From assembly GCF_000685865.1 (NCBI RefSeq), contig NZ_JMKS01000003.1, positions 310,001 through 374,000 of the forward strand: a DNA stretch of 64,000 nucleotides, read 5' to 3'. The translations under genes and the position numbers were made by a program. Source of the DNA: Exiguobacterium antarcticum DSM 14480 (GTDB taxonomy: Bacteria; Bacillota; Bacilli; Exiguobacteriales; Exiguobacteriaceae). Below, piece after piece: positions 26,614 through 35,010 of the stretch (the first letter of the stretch is position 1; each line of letters starts with the position of its first letter). The notes beneath the pieces were generated by a model. The model was not told where the DNA came from. It ran no database searches and was given only the letters and a program-made list of their open reading frames with translations.

Positions 26614-27236
26614 TAATTATAAATCTCCTTTTTTCGTCTCGGTGCTACGAAGGCATACGACAAGCTGAGGACGAAGGCAGCGAATAAAAAGCCTCCGAGC
26701 ACATCAGAGAAGTAATGGACGTTCAAAATAATTCTTGAAGACCCCATTGCAAGAACCATCAAGGTACAGACTGTGCTGACGACAATCCGTCCTGTTCGAC
26801 TTAAAAAGCGCCATGCAAGGACGATGAATCCTCCGTATACGGCAAATGCCATCGACGAGTGTCCACTTGGAAAGCTATAGCCAACGCCTCCTACCAAGTC
26901 ATTAAGTGACGGACGATCTCTGACAAAAATTAATTTCACGACTTGATTTAACATACCTACAGATAGGCAGGTCACGAAATACCAAATACTCCCGATTTTA
27001 TCACGCCAAATTAAGTAGCTCATAATCGCAAGGATGCTCGTGATCGTCACGGCTCCGACGCCTGATCCGATTTGAGTGAACCACGACACATAGCTCCCTG
27101 GGACGCGTTCTGCCATTTCATTAGATAATTGTGCATCAAACAAAAAGTAACCGGTCAGGCGAATTGATAACGCAATCGTTAAAAAAAGAACGAGTACGAT
27201 TCCTGCGACGATTAATACCCGCTGATTTACTTTCAT
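26613..27236 (-). CDS. PAP2 family membrane phosphatase
   Basis: This 207-residue integral membrane protein has about six helices and the complete PAP2 signature: KLIFVRDRP, SFPSGHSS and SRIILNVHYFSDVLGG. These enzymes dephosphorylate phosphatidylglycerol-phosphate, undecaprenyl pyrophosphate or phosphatidate. The PgpA-like gene upstream favours a lipid phosphate substrate. The start is the ATG that shares its A with the upstream TGA stop (TGATG). A TTG one codon earlier is less likely. Confidence 0.9.
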   Translation of the reverse strand: MKVNQRVLIVAGIVLVLFLTIALSIRLTGYFLFDAQLSNEMAERVPGSYVSWFTQIGSGVGAVTITSILAIMSYLIWRDKIGSIWYFVTCLSVGMLNQVVKLIFVRDRPSLNDLVGGVGYSFPSGHSSMAFAVYGGFIVLAWRFLSRTGRIVVSTVCTLMVLAMGSSRIILNVHYFSDVLGGFLFAAFVLSLSYAFVAPRRKKEIYN

Positions 27237-27781
27237 CAATACGTGCCCTTTCGCTGTTCCAGCTCTTCTGCCGAGTAGTCTTCCTTATCACGCAAACGGT
27301 GTGCCAGTCGTCCGGACGCATTCGCAGCAATTGCAGCGACGATATCGTCCATGAACGTGTTGACTCGACCGTCATCCACTTTTGTATCCAGTTCTTTAAT
27401 GATGCCGATTTTTGCTTTATCCAGATACCCAAACGTCGTCACGGCAATTGATCCGTACGTGTTGACGGCACCGATTGCAATCGTCTCATCTACGCCAAAC
27501 AGTCCTTCATCACTGCGGATGATTGATAGGAGGGGTTCAGATAACAACCCTTTTTCCGCTAAGATATCCAGTTCCGCTCCGACGAGGATTGCATGTTGGA
27601 GTTCACGTTTTTCAAGGACACGTTCGACTGAACTGACACACGTTTCAAGTGTTAATTCAATCGTATACGGAGCCTGCATCTGGTAGACGATTTCAGCAAT
27701 CGCATGAATCGTTACCCCTCGTTCATGCAGTTTATCGATTGCTGCTTGTTTGACTTCTTTTGAATGTGCTTTTTCTTTCAT
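27236..27781 (-). CDS. Phosphatidylglycerophosphatase A family protein
   Basis: The protein has 181 residues and matches the PgpA/YutG family: LFGVDETIAIGAVNTYGSIA, DDGRVNTFMDDIVAAIAAN and a helical N-terminus. In enterobacteria PgpA converts phosphatidylglycerol phosphate to phosphatidylglycerol. The Firmicute branch is shorter and more soluble, and its activity is less certain. The ATG at 27781 follows GAGAGGTGG at 8 nt and was preferred to the first possible start 11 codons earlier. It heads an operon with a PAP2 phosphatase and a HAD-like gene joined by stop-start overlaps. Confidence 0.87.
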   Translation of the reverse strand: MKEKAHSKEVKQAAIDKLHERGVTIHAIAEIVYQMQAPYTIELTLETCVSSVERVLEKRELQHAILVGAELDILAEKGLLSEPLLSIIRSDEGLFGVDETIAIGAVNTYGSIAVTTFGYLDKAKIGIIKELDTKVDDGRVNTFMDDIVAAIAANASGRLAHRLRDKEDYSAEELEQRKGTY

Positions 27782-27926
27782 GACAAAAACCACCTCTCTG
27801 ACAAAGTTCTTCATAAGTATACACGGATTCCTATTCTCTCCTCAAACTTCTTTGACATCAAGCGGATAATCGGTCATGATTATCCTGTAAAGCGTTATCA
27901 TTTCAGGGGAAAGTAGGGGATTTTCG

Positions 27927-28439
27927 ATGAACATCGGGGTAGTTTTGTTTCCATCGAAACAGATTCAAGATTTTGCGAACTCATACCGGAAACGGTACGA
28001 TTCCAAGTATGCGTTAATCACACCACACATTACGATGCGAGAGCGGATCAGTGTCGACGATGCCGAGCTCGAAACGATTGTTGCTGCACTCAACAGAGTA
28101 GCTGCGCAAACAAAACCAGTCTCCCTTCATATCCAAGGAGCACGTTCTTTCCATCCGACAAATAATGTCTTGTTCTTAAAAGTCATGCCGACGGATGAGC
28201 TGGAACAACTTCACCGAGCACTACATGCTGGTGATCTCGCGCATACACCAAAATATGACTTCTTGCCTCATATCACGATTGGACAAGATTTATCGGACGT
28301 CGAGTTATTTGATGTGCTCGAACGTCTAAAGATGGAAGATATCCGTTTCCAAGAAGATGTCACGAAAATGGCCCTTCTGTATGAACTGGACAACGGTTCA
28401 TGGAGTGTATACGAAACTTTCCGTTTCACATCTCAATAA
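27927..28439 (+). CDS. yjcG: 2H phosphoesterase family protein (YjcG-like)
   Basis: The protein has 170 residues. The two HxT motifs of the 2H/RNA-ligase-like phosphoesterase superfamily are present: PHITMRE (about residue 36) and PHITIGQ (about residue 115). The start MNIGVVLFPSK and overall length fit B. subtilis YjcG. The substrate is unknown; 2'-5' linked or cyclic phosphodiesters are typical of the superfamily. A terminator hairpin lies 4 nt after the stop and reaches into the convergent small gene. Confidence 0.88.
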   Translation: MNIGVVLFPSKQIQDFANSYRKRYDSKYALITPHITMRERISVDDAELETIVAALNRVAAQTKPVSLHIQGARSFHPTNNVLFLKVMPTDELEQLHRALHAGDLAHTPKYDFLPHITIGQDLSDVELFDVLERLKMEDIRFQEDVTKMALLYELDNGSWSVYETFRFTSQ

Positions 28440-28441
28440 CA

Positions 28442-28645
28442 TCAAACTTCCCGGTCGAACGTGCGACCGGGAAGTTTTAATTCAGGCAATACGCCATAAG
28501 CATTTGCTTGTTCTTCTAATTCCTCATGATGCGGTTCTACGTATTTGATTGGGTTGATGCGAGCGACTGGTTCTGTTTTCCGCTCCAAATCGACTCTGAC
28601 TTGACGATTTACATATTGTACAACCGTAAAATCTACTTGATACAT
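28442..28645 (-). CDS. Small hypothetical protein, 67 residues
   Basis: This is an unrecognised small protein beginning MYQVDFTVVQYVNRQVRVDL, with a beta-rich first half and a helical, acidic second half (EPHHEELEEQANAYG). It has an excellent ribosome-binding site (GGGAGGGAAG), so expression is likely. The last ten codons (LPGRTFDREV) are formed by the terminator hairpin shared with yjcG, and the two stop codons are only 2 nt apart. The ending may therefore be secondary to the hairpin. Confidence 0.65.
   Translation of the reverse strand: MYQVDFTVVQYVNRQVRVDLERKTEPVARINPIKYVEPHHEELEEQANAYGVLPELKLPGRTFDREV
28444..28478 (+). terminator. Terminator of yjcG, inside the 67-residue gene end
   Basis: A perfect 14-bp stem, AAACTTCCCGGTCG / CGACCGGGAAGTTT with a 6-nt loop, is followed by T. 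The downstream T-run is on the yjcG side; the other side is poor in T. Confidence 0.82.
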
Positions 28646-28776
28646 ATGACTTCCCTCCCCTTCATCTTCAGCTTGTTATTGTCTTATTCCCAAAATATCT
28701 TCAAGAAAAACAAAAAAACCAAGGTTTCCCCTGGCTTTAGCTGATAAGTTAAGATTTTAGAGTGAGTTAGATCTTA

Positions 28777-29550
28777 TTATAGGATATGGAATCCGCTATC
28801 GACGTGAAGAATTTCACCTGTCACACCACTCGACATCTGCGAAAGTAAGAACAATCCACTTTGACCGATCTGCTCTGTCGTGACGTTTCGATGAAGAGGT
28901 GCACGTTCTTCGATGCTCTCAAGAATCGAATTGAAATCACCGACTCCTTTTGCAGAAACCGTCCGAACCGGACCTGCTGAAATCGCATTGACACGAACAC
29001 CTTGTTTCCCGTACTCTGCTGCTAAGTAACGAACACTCGCATCAAGCGCTGCTTTAGCGACACCCATGACGTTATAATTCGGAACCATCTTTTCACCACC
29101 AAGATATGTCAACGTGATGACCGACGCATCTTCCGTGAAAAAGTCTTTTGCCGCTTTGACGACAGCTGTCAAACTAAACGCTGAAATATCAAGAGCTTGT
29201 GTAAACTGTTCGCGTGTCACGGATGAAAATTCGCCGCGTAAGGCTTCTTTGTCTGCAAACGCAATCGAATGTGCAATCCCGGAAATCTGCCCGTGATCCG
29301 CATGAATCGTCTGGAAGACCTGTTCGATTTCTTCGTCACTCGTGACATCACATGTATAATATGAAGCGGGACGTGATAACTCTTGCCCTAATTTTTCAAG
29401 TGGTGCCTTAAAACGTTCCCCGACATACGTAAACGCAAGACTTGCTCCTGCTGCGTCAAGTGCACGCGCAATGCCCCATGCGATTGATCGTTGATTGATG
29501 ACACCCATTACAACATACGTCTTCCCCTCAAGTGAAGGATAAATATTCAT
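28777..29550 (-). CDS. fabI: Enoyl-[acyl-carrier-protein] reductase (NADH)
   Basis: This last enzyme of each fatty-acid elongation cycle is a short-chain-dehydrogenase-type reductase of 257 residues. It has GVINQRSIAWGIARALDAAG as nucleotide site, HSIAFADKEALRGEF, and the active-site pattern TYLGGEKMVPNYNVMGVAKAA (Y-x6-K form). It is the target of triclosan-type inhibitors in other species. A FapR box and a sigma-A promoter precede it, so it belongs to the malonyl-CoA-responsive regulon. It is a single gene unit. Confidence 0.96.
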   Translation of the reverse strand: MNIYPSLEGKTYVVMGVINQRSIAWGIARALDAAGASLAFTYVGERFKAPLEKLGQELSRPASYYTCDVTSDEEIEQVFQTIHADHGQISGIAHSIAFADKEALRGEFSSVTREQFTQALDISAFSLTAVVKAAKDFFTEDASVITLTYLGGEKMVPNYNVMGVAKAALDASVRYLAAEYGKQGVRVNAISAGPVRTVSAKGVGDFNSILESIEERAPLHRNVTTEQIGQSGLFLLSQMSSGVTGEILHVDSGFHIL

Positions 29551-29568
29551 TATGAGTTCCCCCTTAAA

Positions 29569-29585
29569 TTAGTACCTGGTAATAA
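29569..29585. promoter_or_regulatory. FapR operator of fabI
   Basis: TTAGTACCTGGTAATAA is almost identical to the known FapR box of Bacillus. It lies just downstream of the predicted promoter (-35 TTGACA at 29620-29625, 17-nt spacer, -10 TAACCT at 29597-29602, minus strand), a position suited to repression. Confidence 0.85.
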
Positions 29586-29640
29586 CACCTATGTCTAGGT
29601 TACAAAAACGTAACGCTTCTGTCAACCATCGCTCTTGATA

Positions 29641-29668
29641 TTGCGATTTTGATAAATTACGGTAATAT
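29641..29668 (+). promoter_or_regulatory. Probable sigma-A promoter of the SEDS gene
   Basis: TTGCGA (29641-29646), a 16-nt spacer, then TAATAT (29663-29668) lie 27 nt before the start codon. Confidence 0.5.
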
Positions 29669-29694
29669 AGAAAGAGACAGAAAGTAGGGATGGA

Positions 29695-30864
29695 ATGAAC
29701 CGTTTTAAATCATTTACACAACGTTATGATAACACATTGCTTTTTTTGCTCGGTTGTTTGATGGTCATCAGCGTTCTGGCGATCTACACCGCTCAACCGT
29801 TTTTGCAAGGAGCGATTAGTGAAATCAACTTTACCGCAAAACAAATTCAATGGTACGTGATCGGCTTCATCGCACTTTCCATCGTCATCCTCATCGATTA
29901 CGAGCAACTGAAGCGGTTTCACTGGTACTTGTATGGCGCCGGCATCCTTTCCTTGATCGGTCTCGTCGTCTTACGGGGGACTCCTTTAGTCGCAAACATC
30001 AAAGGGGCTTATGGTTGGTATCAGTTTCCGGTCATCGGAACCGTTCAGCCGGCCGAATTCATGAAGTTTTTCCTGATCGTCACGCTAGCTGCGGTCATCT
30101 CGGAACACAATGCCCGTTACGTCCAACATGAACGTGATTTATTATTGCTGATCAAGATGGTCGCGATCACATTGCTTCCGTTAGCGTTGATCATCATTCA
30201 ACCCGATTTAGGAATCGGATTGATTCTTTGCGTCATCTTAGCCTGCGCGATGTTACTTTCCGGATTAAACTGGAAATGGTTACTCGGTATGTTCGGCATA
30301 TTTGCCGTTGCCATCGTCGGATTCTTTTATCTGTTTTATTTCCAAAATGATTTACTCGCAACATTTTTCCCTGGACACGCCATGAACCGAATCATGGCTT
30401 GGTTACAACCGTTTGAGTATGCAGATGACCTTTCCTACCAACTCGTTCAGTCGATTAATGCAATCGGTTCCGGACAGATGTTTGGTGTCGGATATGGGAA
30501 ACTACAAGTTTCCGTACCAGAACTGCACACGGACTTTATCTTCACGGCCATCTCGGCCCACTATGGATTCATCGGAGCCGCTGTCGTCTTGATCATCTTG
30601 TTCTTATTCATCTATCGGTTGATTCAAATCGCACTCGAAACAGCCGATCCGTTTGGTACGTACATCGTGACGGGCTATGTCGCGATGTTTACATTCCAGA
30701 TTTTCCAAAACATCGGGATGACGATGGGCGTTTTACCGATTACCGGTTTGCCACTTCCTTTCATCAGTTACGGAGGATCCACGATGATCGTCAACTTAGT
30801 TGGACTTGGTCTGATCATGGCGATTGCTTCTCAATCTCGTATTTCGATGTTTGATGAAGACTAA
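29695..30864 (+). CDS. rodA: SEDS family peptidoglycan polymerase (RodA/FtsW)
   Basis: This polytopic membrane glycosyltransferase of 389 residues has ten hydrophobic segments. SEDS hallmarks are GAYGWYQFPVIGTVQPAEFM, QPDLGIGLIL, ELHTDFIFTAISAHYGFIG and GLPLPFISYGGST. It polymerises lipid II during elongation, or during division if it is the FtsW type. The sequence alone does not separate the two subgroups with certainty. No class-B penicillin-binding protein is adjacent. The start follows AGGGATGGA; the ATG at 29695 is the first in frame. Confidence 0.85.
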   Translation: MNRFKSFTQRYDNTLLFLLGCLMVISVLAIYTAQPFLQGAISEINFTAKQIQWYVIGFIALSIVILIDYEQLKRFHWYLYGAGILSLIGLVVLRGTPLVANIKGAYGWYQFPVIGTVQPAEFMKFFLIVTLAAVISEHNARYVQHERDLLLLIKMVAITLLPLALIIIQPDLGIGLILCVILACAMLLSGLNWKWLLGMFGIFAVAIVGFFYLFYFQNDLLATFFPGHAMNRIMAWLQPFEYADDLSYQLVQSINAIGSGQMFGVGYGKLQVSVPELHTDFIFTAISAHYGFIGAAVVLIILFLFIYRLIQIALETADPFGTYIVTGYVAMFTFQIFQNIGMTMGVLPITGLPLPFISYGGSTMIVNLVGLGLIMAIASQSRISMFDED

Positions 30865-30869
30865 TCAAC

Positions 30870-30906
30870 AAAGAGTGAATTCCGATAGTTGGAATTCACT
30901 CTTTTT
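30870..30906. terminator. Bidirectional terminator between rodA and the RluD-like gene
   Basis: AAAGAGTGAATTCC / GGAATTCACTCTTT is a perfect 14-bp stem followed by T. Confidence 0.92.
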
Positions 30907-30909
30907 CGT

Positions 30910-31788
30910 TTACAGACGTAAATCATCCGGTAAAGGGGCTTCAAACCGCATTACCTCTCCTGTTCTCGGATGGGGAAACGACGCTGACGCACTGTGTAAG
31001 GCTTGCCGTGGAATCAAAGGTGTTCCTTTGTACATCGTATCGCCGACTAACGGATGACCAAGAGCCGCAAGGTGGACACGAATTTGATGGGTTCTCCCTG
31101 TCTCGAGTTTGATGGTCAGTTGAGACAATTCACGAGAAAAGGCAGACAGTGGTTCACTTGTTAAGATATGCGTGACGGCATGCTGACCATCTTCTCGAAC
31201 CATTCGCTCCATGAACGAGTGATCGGTTTGTCCGATTGGAAGATTAATCGTTTGCGGCAGGATTTGTCCTTCAATCAACGCGATGTAACGTCGGTCAAGT
31301 AAACCCGTTTGTTGCATCTTACTTAATTGATGATGGGCAAGCGCATGTTTTGCAAAAACGACCAGTCCACTCGTGTCCCGGTCCAATCGATTGACGATAT
31401 GAATCGCGTACGGTATCTGATGTTGTTGGTAATACCCAAGTACAAAATTCGAAAGTGACCGTTCCGGATGAAGGCGTGACGGTATCGATGCCATGCCCGG
31501 TGGTTTATTGACGATCAAGAGCCAATCATCTTCGAACAAAATTTCTAGTTCCCCGTTTGTCGCATGCATGTCAGGTGCCGGAGCTTCCTCTGGAAATCGG
31601 ACGTGAATCCGGTCTCCCACATGAACGATTTCACTGACGATGACATGTTCGCCATTTCGTAGTATCTCACCATGATGCTTGATCGAAACAAGCATCTTCC
31701 TTGAAATATGCAGACGGGTCGTACAAAAATGACCGACACTCCACCCGTCTTGCTGCTTTGTGACTTGTTCTTCTAGTTGAAATGCCAT
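30910..31788 (-). CDS. yjbO: RluA/RluD family 23S rRNA pseudouridine synthase
   Basis: The protein has 292 residues. The N-terminal half resembles an S4-like domain (ISRKMLVSIKHHGEILRNGE), followed by the catalytic domain with NRLDRDTSGLVVFAKH, whose Asp is the nucleophile, and LETGRTHQIRVHLAALGHPL. It converts uridines in rRNA or tRNA to pseudouridine; the site is unknown. It lies 17 nt after nadK in the order relQ-nadK-rluD-like, the same as B. subtilis yjbM-yjbN-yjbO. Confidence 0.92.
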   Translation of the reverse strand: MAFQLEEQVTKQQDGWSVGHFCTTRLHISRKMLVSIKHHGEILRNGEHVIVSEIVHVGDRIHVRFPEEAPAPDMHATNGELEILFEDDWLLIVNKPPGMASIPSRLHPERSLSNFVLGYYQQHQIPYAIHIVNRLDRDTSGLVVFAKHALAHHQLSKMQQTGLLDRRYIALIEGQILPQTINLPIGQTDHSFMERMVREDGQHAVTHILTSEPLSAFSRELSQLTIKLETGRTHQIRVHLAALGHPLVGDTMYKGTPLIPRQALHSASASFPHPRTGEVMRFEAPLPDDLRL

Positions 31789-31805
31789 AACGTTACCTCG
31801 TTTAG

Positions 31806-32609
31806 TTAACTTCCATCTTCTTCTAAAAATGATTCACGTACCCGTTGCCAAAATGGGAACGAGCGGAACCGTGCAAATTTCACTTTTTTATCGGAGACCC
31901 GACAGCGAATCGATGTGACGTTTTGATGGACGATCGATGCATAATGATCATACGTCAATTGAAAATCAATCGGATTGACGGGTCGAATTTCGACATCGTG
32001 ATGTTTCGGCAACAACATCGGGGACCCGATCGTTCGATACACCCGGTTATTGATCGATGCCATCTCCGTAATTTGAATCGCCTCGAGTGCCGGGTGAACG
32101 ATTGCTCCACCTAATGCTTTATTATATGCCGTTGAGCCGGACGGTGTGGAAATACATAGACCGTCTCCCCGAAACGTTTCAAAATACTCCCCACGAATCG
32201 ATAAATCACATACAAGCGTCTGGTTAAAGCTTTTAATCGTACACTCATTCAATGCCAACAATTTATTCGTCGACCCGTCAGCATAGTCAATCGATAGTTC
32301 AAGTAACGGGTATTCGACAGTTGCAATATTGTTCGCTGCAATGTGTTGAATCAATTCGTCCATTTCTTCCGGTCGCCAGTCAGCATAAAAACCGAGGTGA
32401 CCGGTATGGATCCCGACGAGTGTGATCTCTTCGACTTGATCTAAATAGGAATGGAAGGCTTGTAACATCGTCCCATCCCCACCGATTGAGATGACGATTT
32501 CCGGAGTAACGGTGTCTCGATGACTTCCCCGTTCAATTAACGCCTGTTCCAACTGTTCTTTTAGCATATGGGAACGTTCATCGCCCCGCGCTGTAACCGC
32601 AAAACGCAT
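31806..32609 (-). CDS. nadK: NAD kinase
   Basis: This enzyme phosphorylates NAD+ to NADP+. It has 267 residues, with the diagnostic GGDGTMLQAFHSY, GIHTGHLGFYADW and STPSGSTAYNKALGGAIVHP (the NE/D and TPxGSTAYN motifs). The frame extends 28 codons upstream into relQ, but AGGAGG directly before the ATG at 32609 shows the true start (MRFAVTARGD). It corresponds to B. subtilis NadF/YjbN and is the middle gene of a three-gene operon. Confidence 0.95.
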   Translation of the reverse strand: MRFAVTARGDERSHMLKEQLEQALIERGSHRDTVTPEIVISIGGDGTMLQAFHSYLDQVEEITLVGIHTGHLGFYADWRPEEMDELIQHIAANNIATVEYPLLELSIDYADGSTNKLLALNECTIKSFNQTLVCDLSIRGEYFETFRGDGLCISTPSGSTAYNKALGGAIVHPALEAIQITEMASINNRVYRTIGSPMLLPKHHDVEIRPVNPIDFQLTYDHYASIVHQNVTSIRCRVSDKKVKFARFRSFPFWQRVRESFLEEDGS

Positions 32610-32619
32610 CGTCATCCTC

Positions 32620-33270
32620 CTACTCTTTTGATCGATTCTTCGCTTCGGTCGCTTCACGTTCGTGTAAGACGACTTGAGCATCTTGTATCTCAACCTTCAA
32701 TTGGCTCATCTCCGCATCAAGTAAAAAAGCCGCTTCAGCTGCGCGCCGCAACCGTTCTCTTGTTTCTTCCGGAATATTACCTTGGTACTTATAGTTTAGC
32801 GAGTGTTCGATCGTCGCCCAAAAATTCATCGCCAGTGTCCGGATTTGAATCTCGACGAGCGTCGGAATTTCTCCTTCAATCGTTTGGACCGGATAGGCGA
32901 TGATGATGTGGTACGAACGATACCCACTTTCCTTTTTTTGCGTTATATAGTTTCGTTCTTCGACGATCTTGAAGTCGCCCCGTGAACGCAACAATTCTAA
33001 AACATGGATGATGTCATCTACGAATTGGCACATGATTCGCAGACCGGCGATATCTTGCATATCTTGTTCCAGTAGCTCGATATCAATTGCTTTTCGTTCT
33101 GCTTTTTGTAAGATGCTTTTTACAGGTTTGACACGTCCTGTGACAAATTCAATCGGTGAATGTTCCCCACGTTGTTGAAATTGTTTTCGAATGGCTTTTA
33201 ATTTTACTTTCAGTTCATCCACTGCGATTTGATAAGGTGCGAGAAATAAGTCCCAATTTTCTTTTGTCAT
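32620..33270 (-). CDS. relQ: Small alarmone synthetase, (p)ppGpp synthetase
   Basis: This is a synthetase-only member of the RelA/SpoT family (216 residues; B. subtilis YjbM/SasB). Synthetase-domain features are GRVKPVKSIL, DIAGLRIMCQFVDDI, KESGYRSYHI and EIQIRTLAMNFWATIEHSLN. It makes ppGpp/pGpp from ATP and GTP or GDP, without a hydrolase domain. Several starts are possible (GTG 33285, ATG 33276, ATG 33270). The last fits both the GTGGTG ribosome-binding site spacing and the family N-terminus. It is divergent from the CYTH gene yjbK. Confidence 0.93.
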   Translation of the reverse strand: MTKENWDLFLAPYQIAVDELKVKLKAIRKQFQQRGEHSPIEFVTGRVKPVKSILQKAERKAIDIELLEQDMQDIAGLRIMCQFVDDIIHVLELLRSRGDFKIVEERNYITQKKESGYRSYHIIIAYPVQTIEGEIPTLVEIQIRTLAMNFWATIEHSLNYKYQGNIPEETRERLRRAAEAAFLLDAEMSQLKVEIQDAQVVLHEREATEAKNRSKE

Positions 33271-33375
33271 CGTCATTGTCACCACTTTTAATCTAAATTG
33301 TTAGTTCGATTCGTTCCACTACACCATTCATGGTATCATATTTTCAAGCATTCAACTAGAAAGGTGTGGTCACAA

Positions 33376-33951
33376 ATGAGACAAGAAATGGAAATTGAAT
33401 TTAAAAATCTTTTAATCGAAACGGAATACCAACGATTGATGGAACGGTATAACACATCTGGATCATCCGTTTGGCAGGCAAACGATTATTTTGATACCCC
33501 GACATTCGAACTTCGGAGTCACGGTGCCGCGCTACGCATCCGTGAAAAAAAATCAGGTCTCGTCTTGACCTTAAAAGAACCGAAAGACGATGGATTACTG
33601 GAAACCCACGTTACCCTGTCGGAAACAGAAGCCGAAGACTTATTTCAATATGGTCTCATCCATTCGAATGCAATGAAACAACAATTAGAGAAATTTAATT
33701 TGACGACTTCCCTTGAACATTTAGGTCGTTTAGAAACAGAGCGGTTCGAGAAACAACTCGACACCGGACTGCTCGTCTTAGATAAAAGCCGCTACTTAGG
33801 CGTGACCGATTATGAACTTGAATTTGAAGTAACCGACTATACGACAGGCAAACAAGCTTTTCATGAATTGCTTGAATCGAATGGGATTCCTACGCGTGAA
33901 ACCAAAAATAAAATCGTCCGTTTCATGGACCTTAAAGCGCTTACACGTTAA
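33376..33951 (+). CDS. yjbK: CYTH domain protein (YjbK-like triphosphate tunnel enzyme)
   Basis: The protein has 191 residues. The CYTH hallmark ExExK is seen at the start (MEIEFKN). The tunnel-forming basic and acidic residues follow (LRIREKKSGLVLTLKEP, LETERF, LELFEVTDY-like YELEFEVTDY). Relatives hydrolyse inorganic triphosphate or nucleoside triphosphates. The frame opens at 33298, but AAAGGTGTGG precedes the ATG at 33376. It is divergent from relQ, as in the B. subtilis yjbK-yjbM pair. Confidence 0.9.
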   Translation: MRQEMEIEFKNLLIETEYQRLMERYNTSGSSVWQANDYFDTPTFELRSHGAALRIREKKSGLVLTLKEPKDDGLLETHVTLSETEAEDLFQYGLIHSNAMKQQLEKFNLTTSLEHLGRLETERFEKQLDTGLLVLDKSRYLGVTDYELEFEVTDYTTGKQAFHELLESNGIPTRETKNKIVRFMDLKALTR

Positions 33952-34042
33952 TCGTGTAGAAATGTACAAGCAAAACCTTTGCTCTTTCTTTTTTTTCGTT
34001 GCTAAAATAGGGTAACGATATTAATAGAAAAGGGGTGAACGG

Positions 34043-34834
34043 ATGGAACACGAACAATGCAACGGATCATATTGTTCATTGGACGAACCATCAATTCAAC
34101 AACCGACGAAACCACTAGAAATTTATCATTTTCTAGACGTCACACAAACGGATGGTTTACGGTTGATTCCCGTTCTCAAGAAATTAGAATTAGAATACGG
34201 TCATTTATTCCGTCTTCGGACGATCGCGACGATTCCCTGTGCCCCTTCACGATCAGCATGTGACATGTCACCACTGTTGATTTTAAAAGCGATTGAGTTA
34301 CAAGGAAAAACATTCGGCATGCGTTTTATGCGCCGGTTGCGCATGTTGCATAATGTCGAAGGTGAAAGTGCCTATTCACGTGCCTCTCTGATGCGTTTAG
34401 CGGAAGCCTTAACCGAATTTGGTCTGGATTTAGCGGAATTCCATCGTGACATCGAATCAGATACCATCCAATTGATGCTCGAAAAAGAAACGGAGCTCGT
34501 TACGGATTGGGATGTACGTATTCTCCCGACACTTGCTTTTGTTGGGGATGAGGAAGCGATTAAGGCGGAAGGCCATTATGAATATTTGATTTATGTATCG
34601 ATTCTGAATGAATTGTTAGAACAACCGTTTGAGAAGCAGGCAAAACCTCCTCTCGAACAGTTCTTGAGACGGTATGATACAGCAACGACTTCTGAAATTG
34701 CCTTCATTTATGATGCAACAGAAGCTCAAGTGGAACATGAGTTAAAAAAATTAATGCTTCAGCAAAAATGTGTGTCCCTCACGTACTGTGATGGTAAAGT
34801 ATGGCGTCATTTAAAAGACTCTGCCCATGCTTAA
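34043..34834 (+). CDS. spxH: SpxH (YjbH) DsbA-like adaptor for Spx degradation, without CxxC
   Basis: This protein has 263 residues. In the family it binds Spx and hands it to ClpXP. The N-terminus has two cysteines in a His/Cys-containing tail (C6, C11). The DsbA-like fold begins LEIYHFLDVTQTDGLRLIPV. At the position where YjbH proteins normally carry CxxC (DPLCPECW-like), this one reads Q35-T-D-G38, so both thiols are missing. Later parts are typical (SRSACDMSPLL, RILPTLAFVGDE). Downstream spx and mecA lie in the same window. AAAAGGGGTG precedes the ATG. Confidence 0.88.
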   Translation: MEHEQCNGSYCSLDEPSIQQPTKPLEIYHFLDVTQTDGLRLIPVLKKLELEYGHLFRLRTIATIPCAPSRSACDMSPLLILKAIELQGKTFGMRFMRRLRMLHNVEGESAYSRASLMRLAEALTEFGLDLAEFHRDIESDTIQLMLEKETELVTDWDVRILPTLAFVGDEEAIKAEGHYEYLIYVSILNELLEQPFEKQAKPPLEQFLRRYDTATTSEIAFIYDATEAQVEHELKKLMLQQKCVSLTYCDGKVWRHLKDSAHA

Positions 34835-34837
34835 CCT

Positions 34838-34885
34838 AAAAAAAGCCGTTTCCGCGATTAAGAACTCGCGAAAACGGCTTTTTTT
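34838..34885 (+). terminator. Terminator of spxH
   Basis: AAAAAAAGCCGTTT-c-CGCGA / TCGCG-a-AAACGGCTTTTTTT has an 8-nt loop. It is symmetrical, but the next gene on the minus strand ends 120 nt further, so it mainly serves spxH. Confidence 0.9.
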
Positions 34886-35010
34886 ATTGTTTATGACCAC
34901 TGGATGGGGGAAAAAGAGAACCATCAGGGGAATGTGATTCTCTTCACATTCTTAGTATAAACCGACCGTTCTATTTTATCCAGCACTTTGTTCAAAAATT
35001 CACAAATTCG

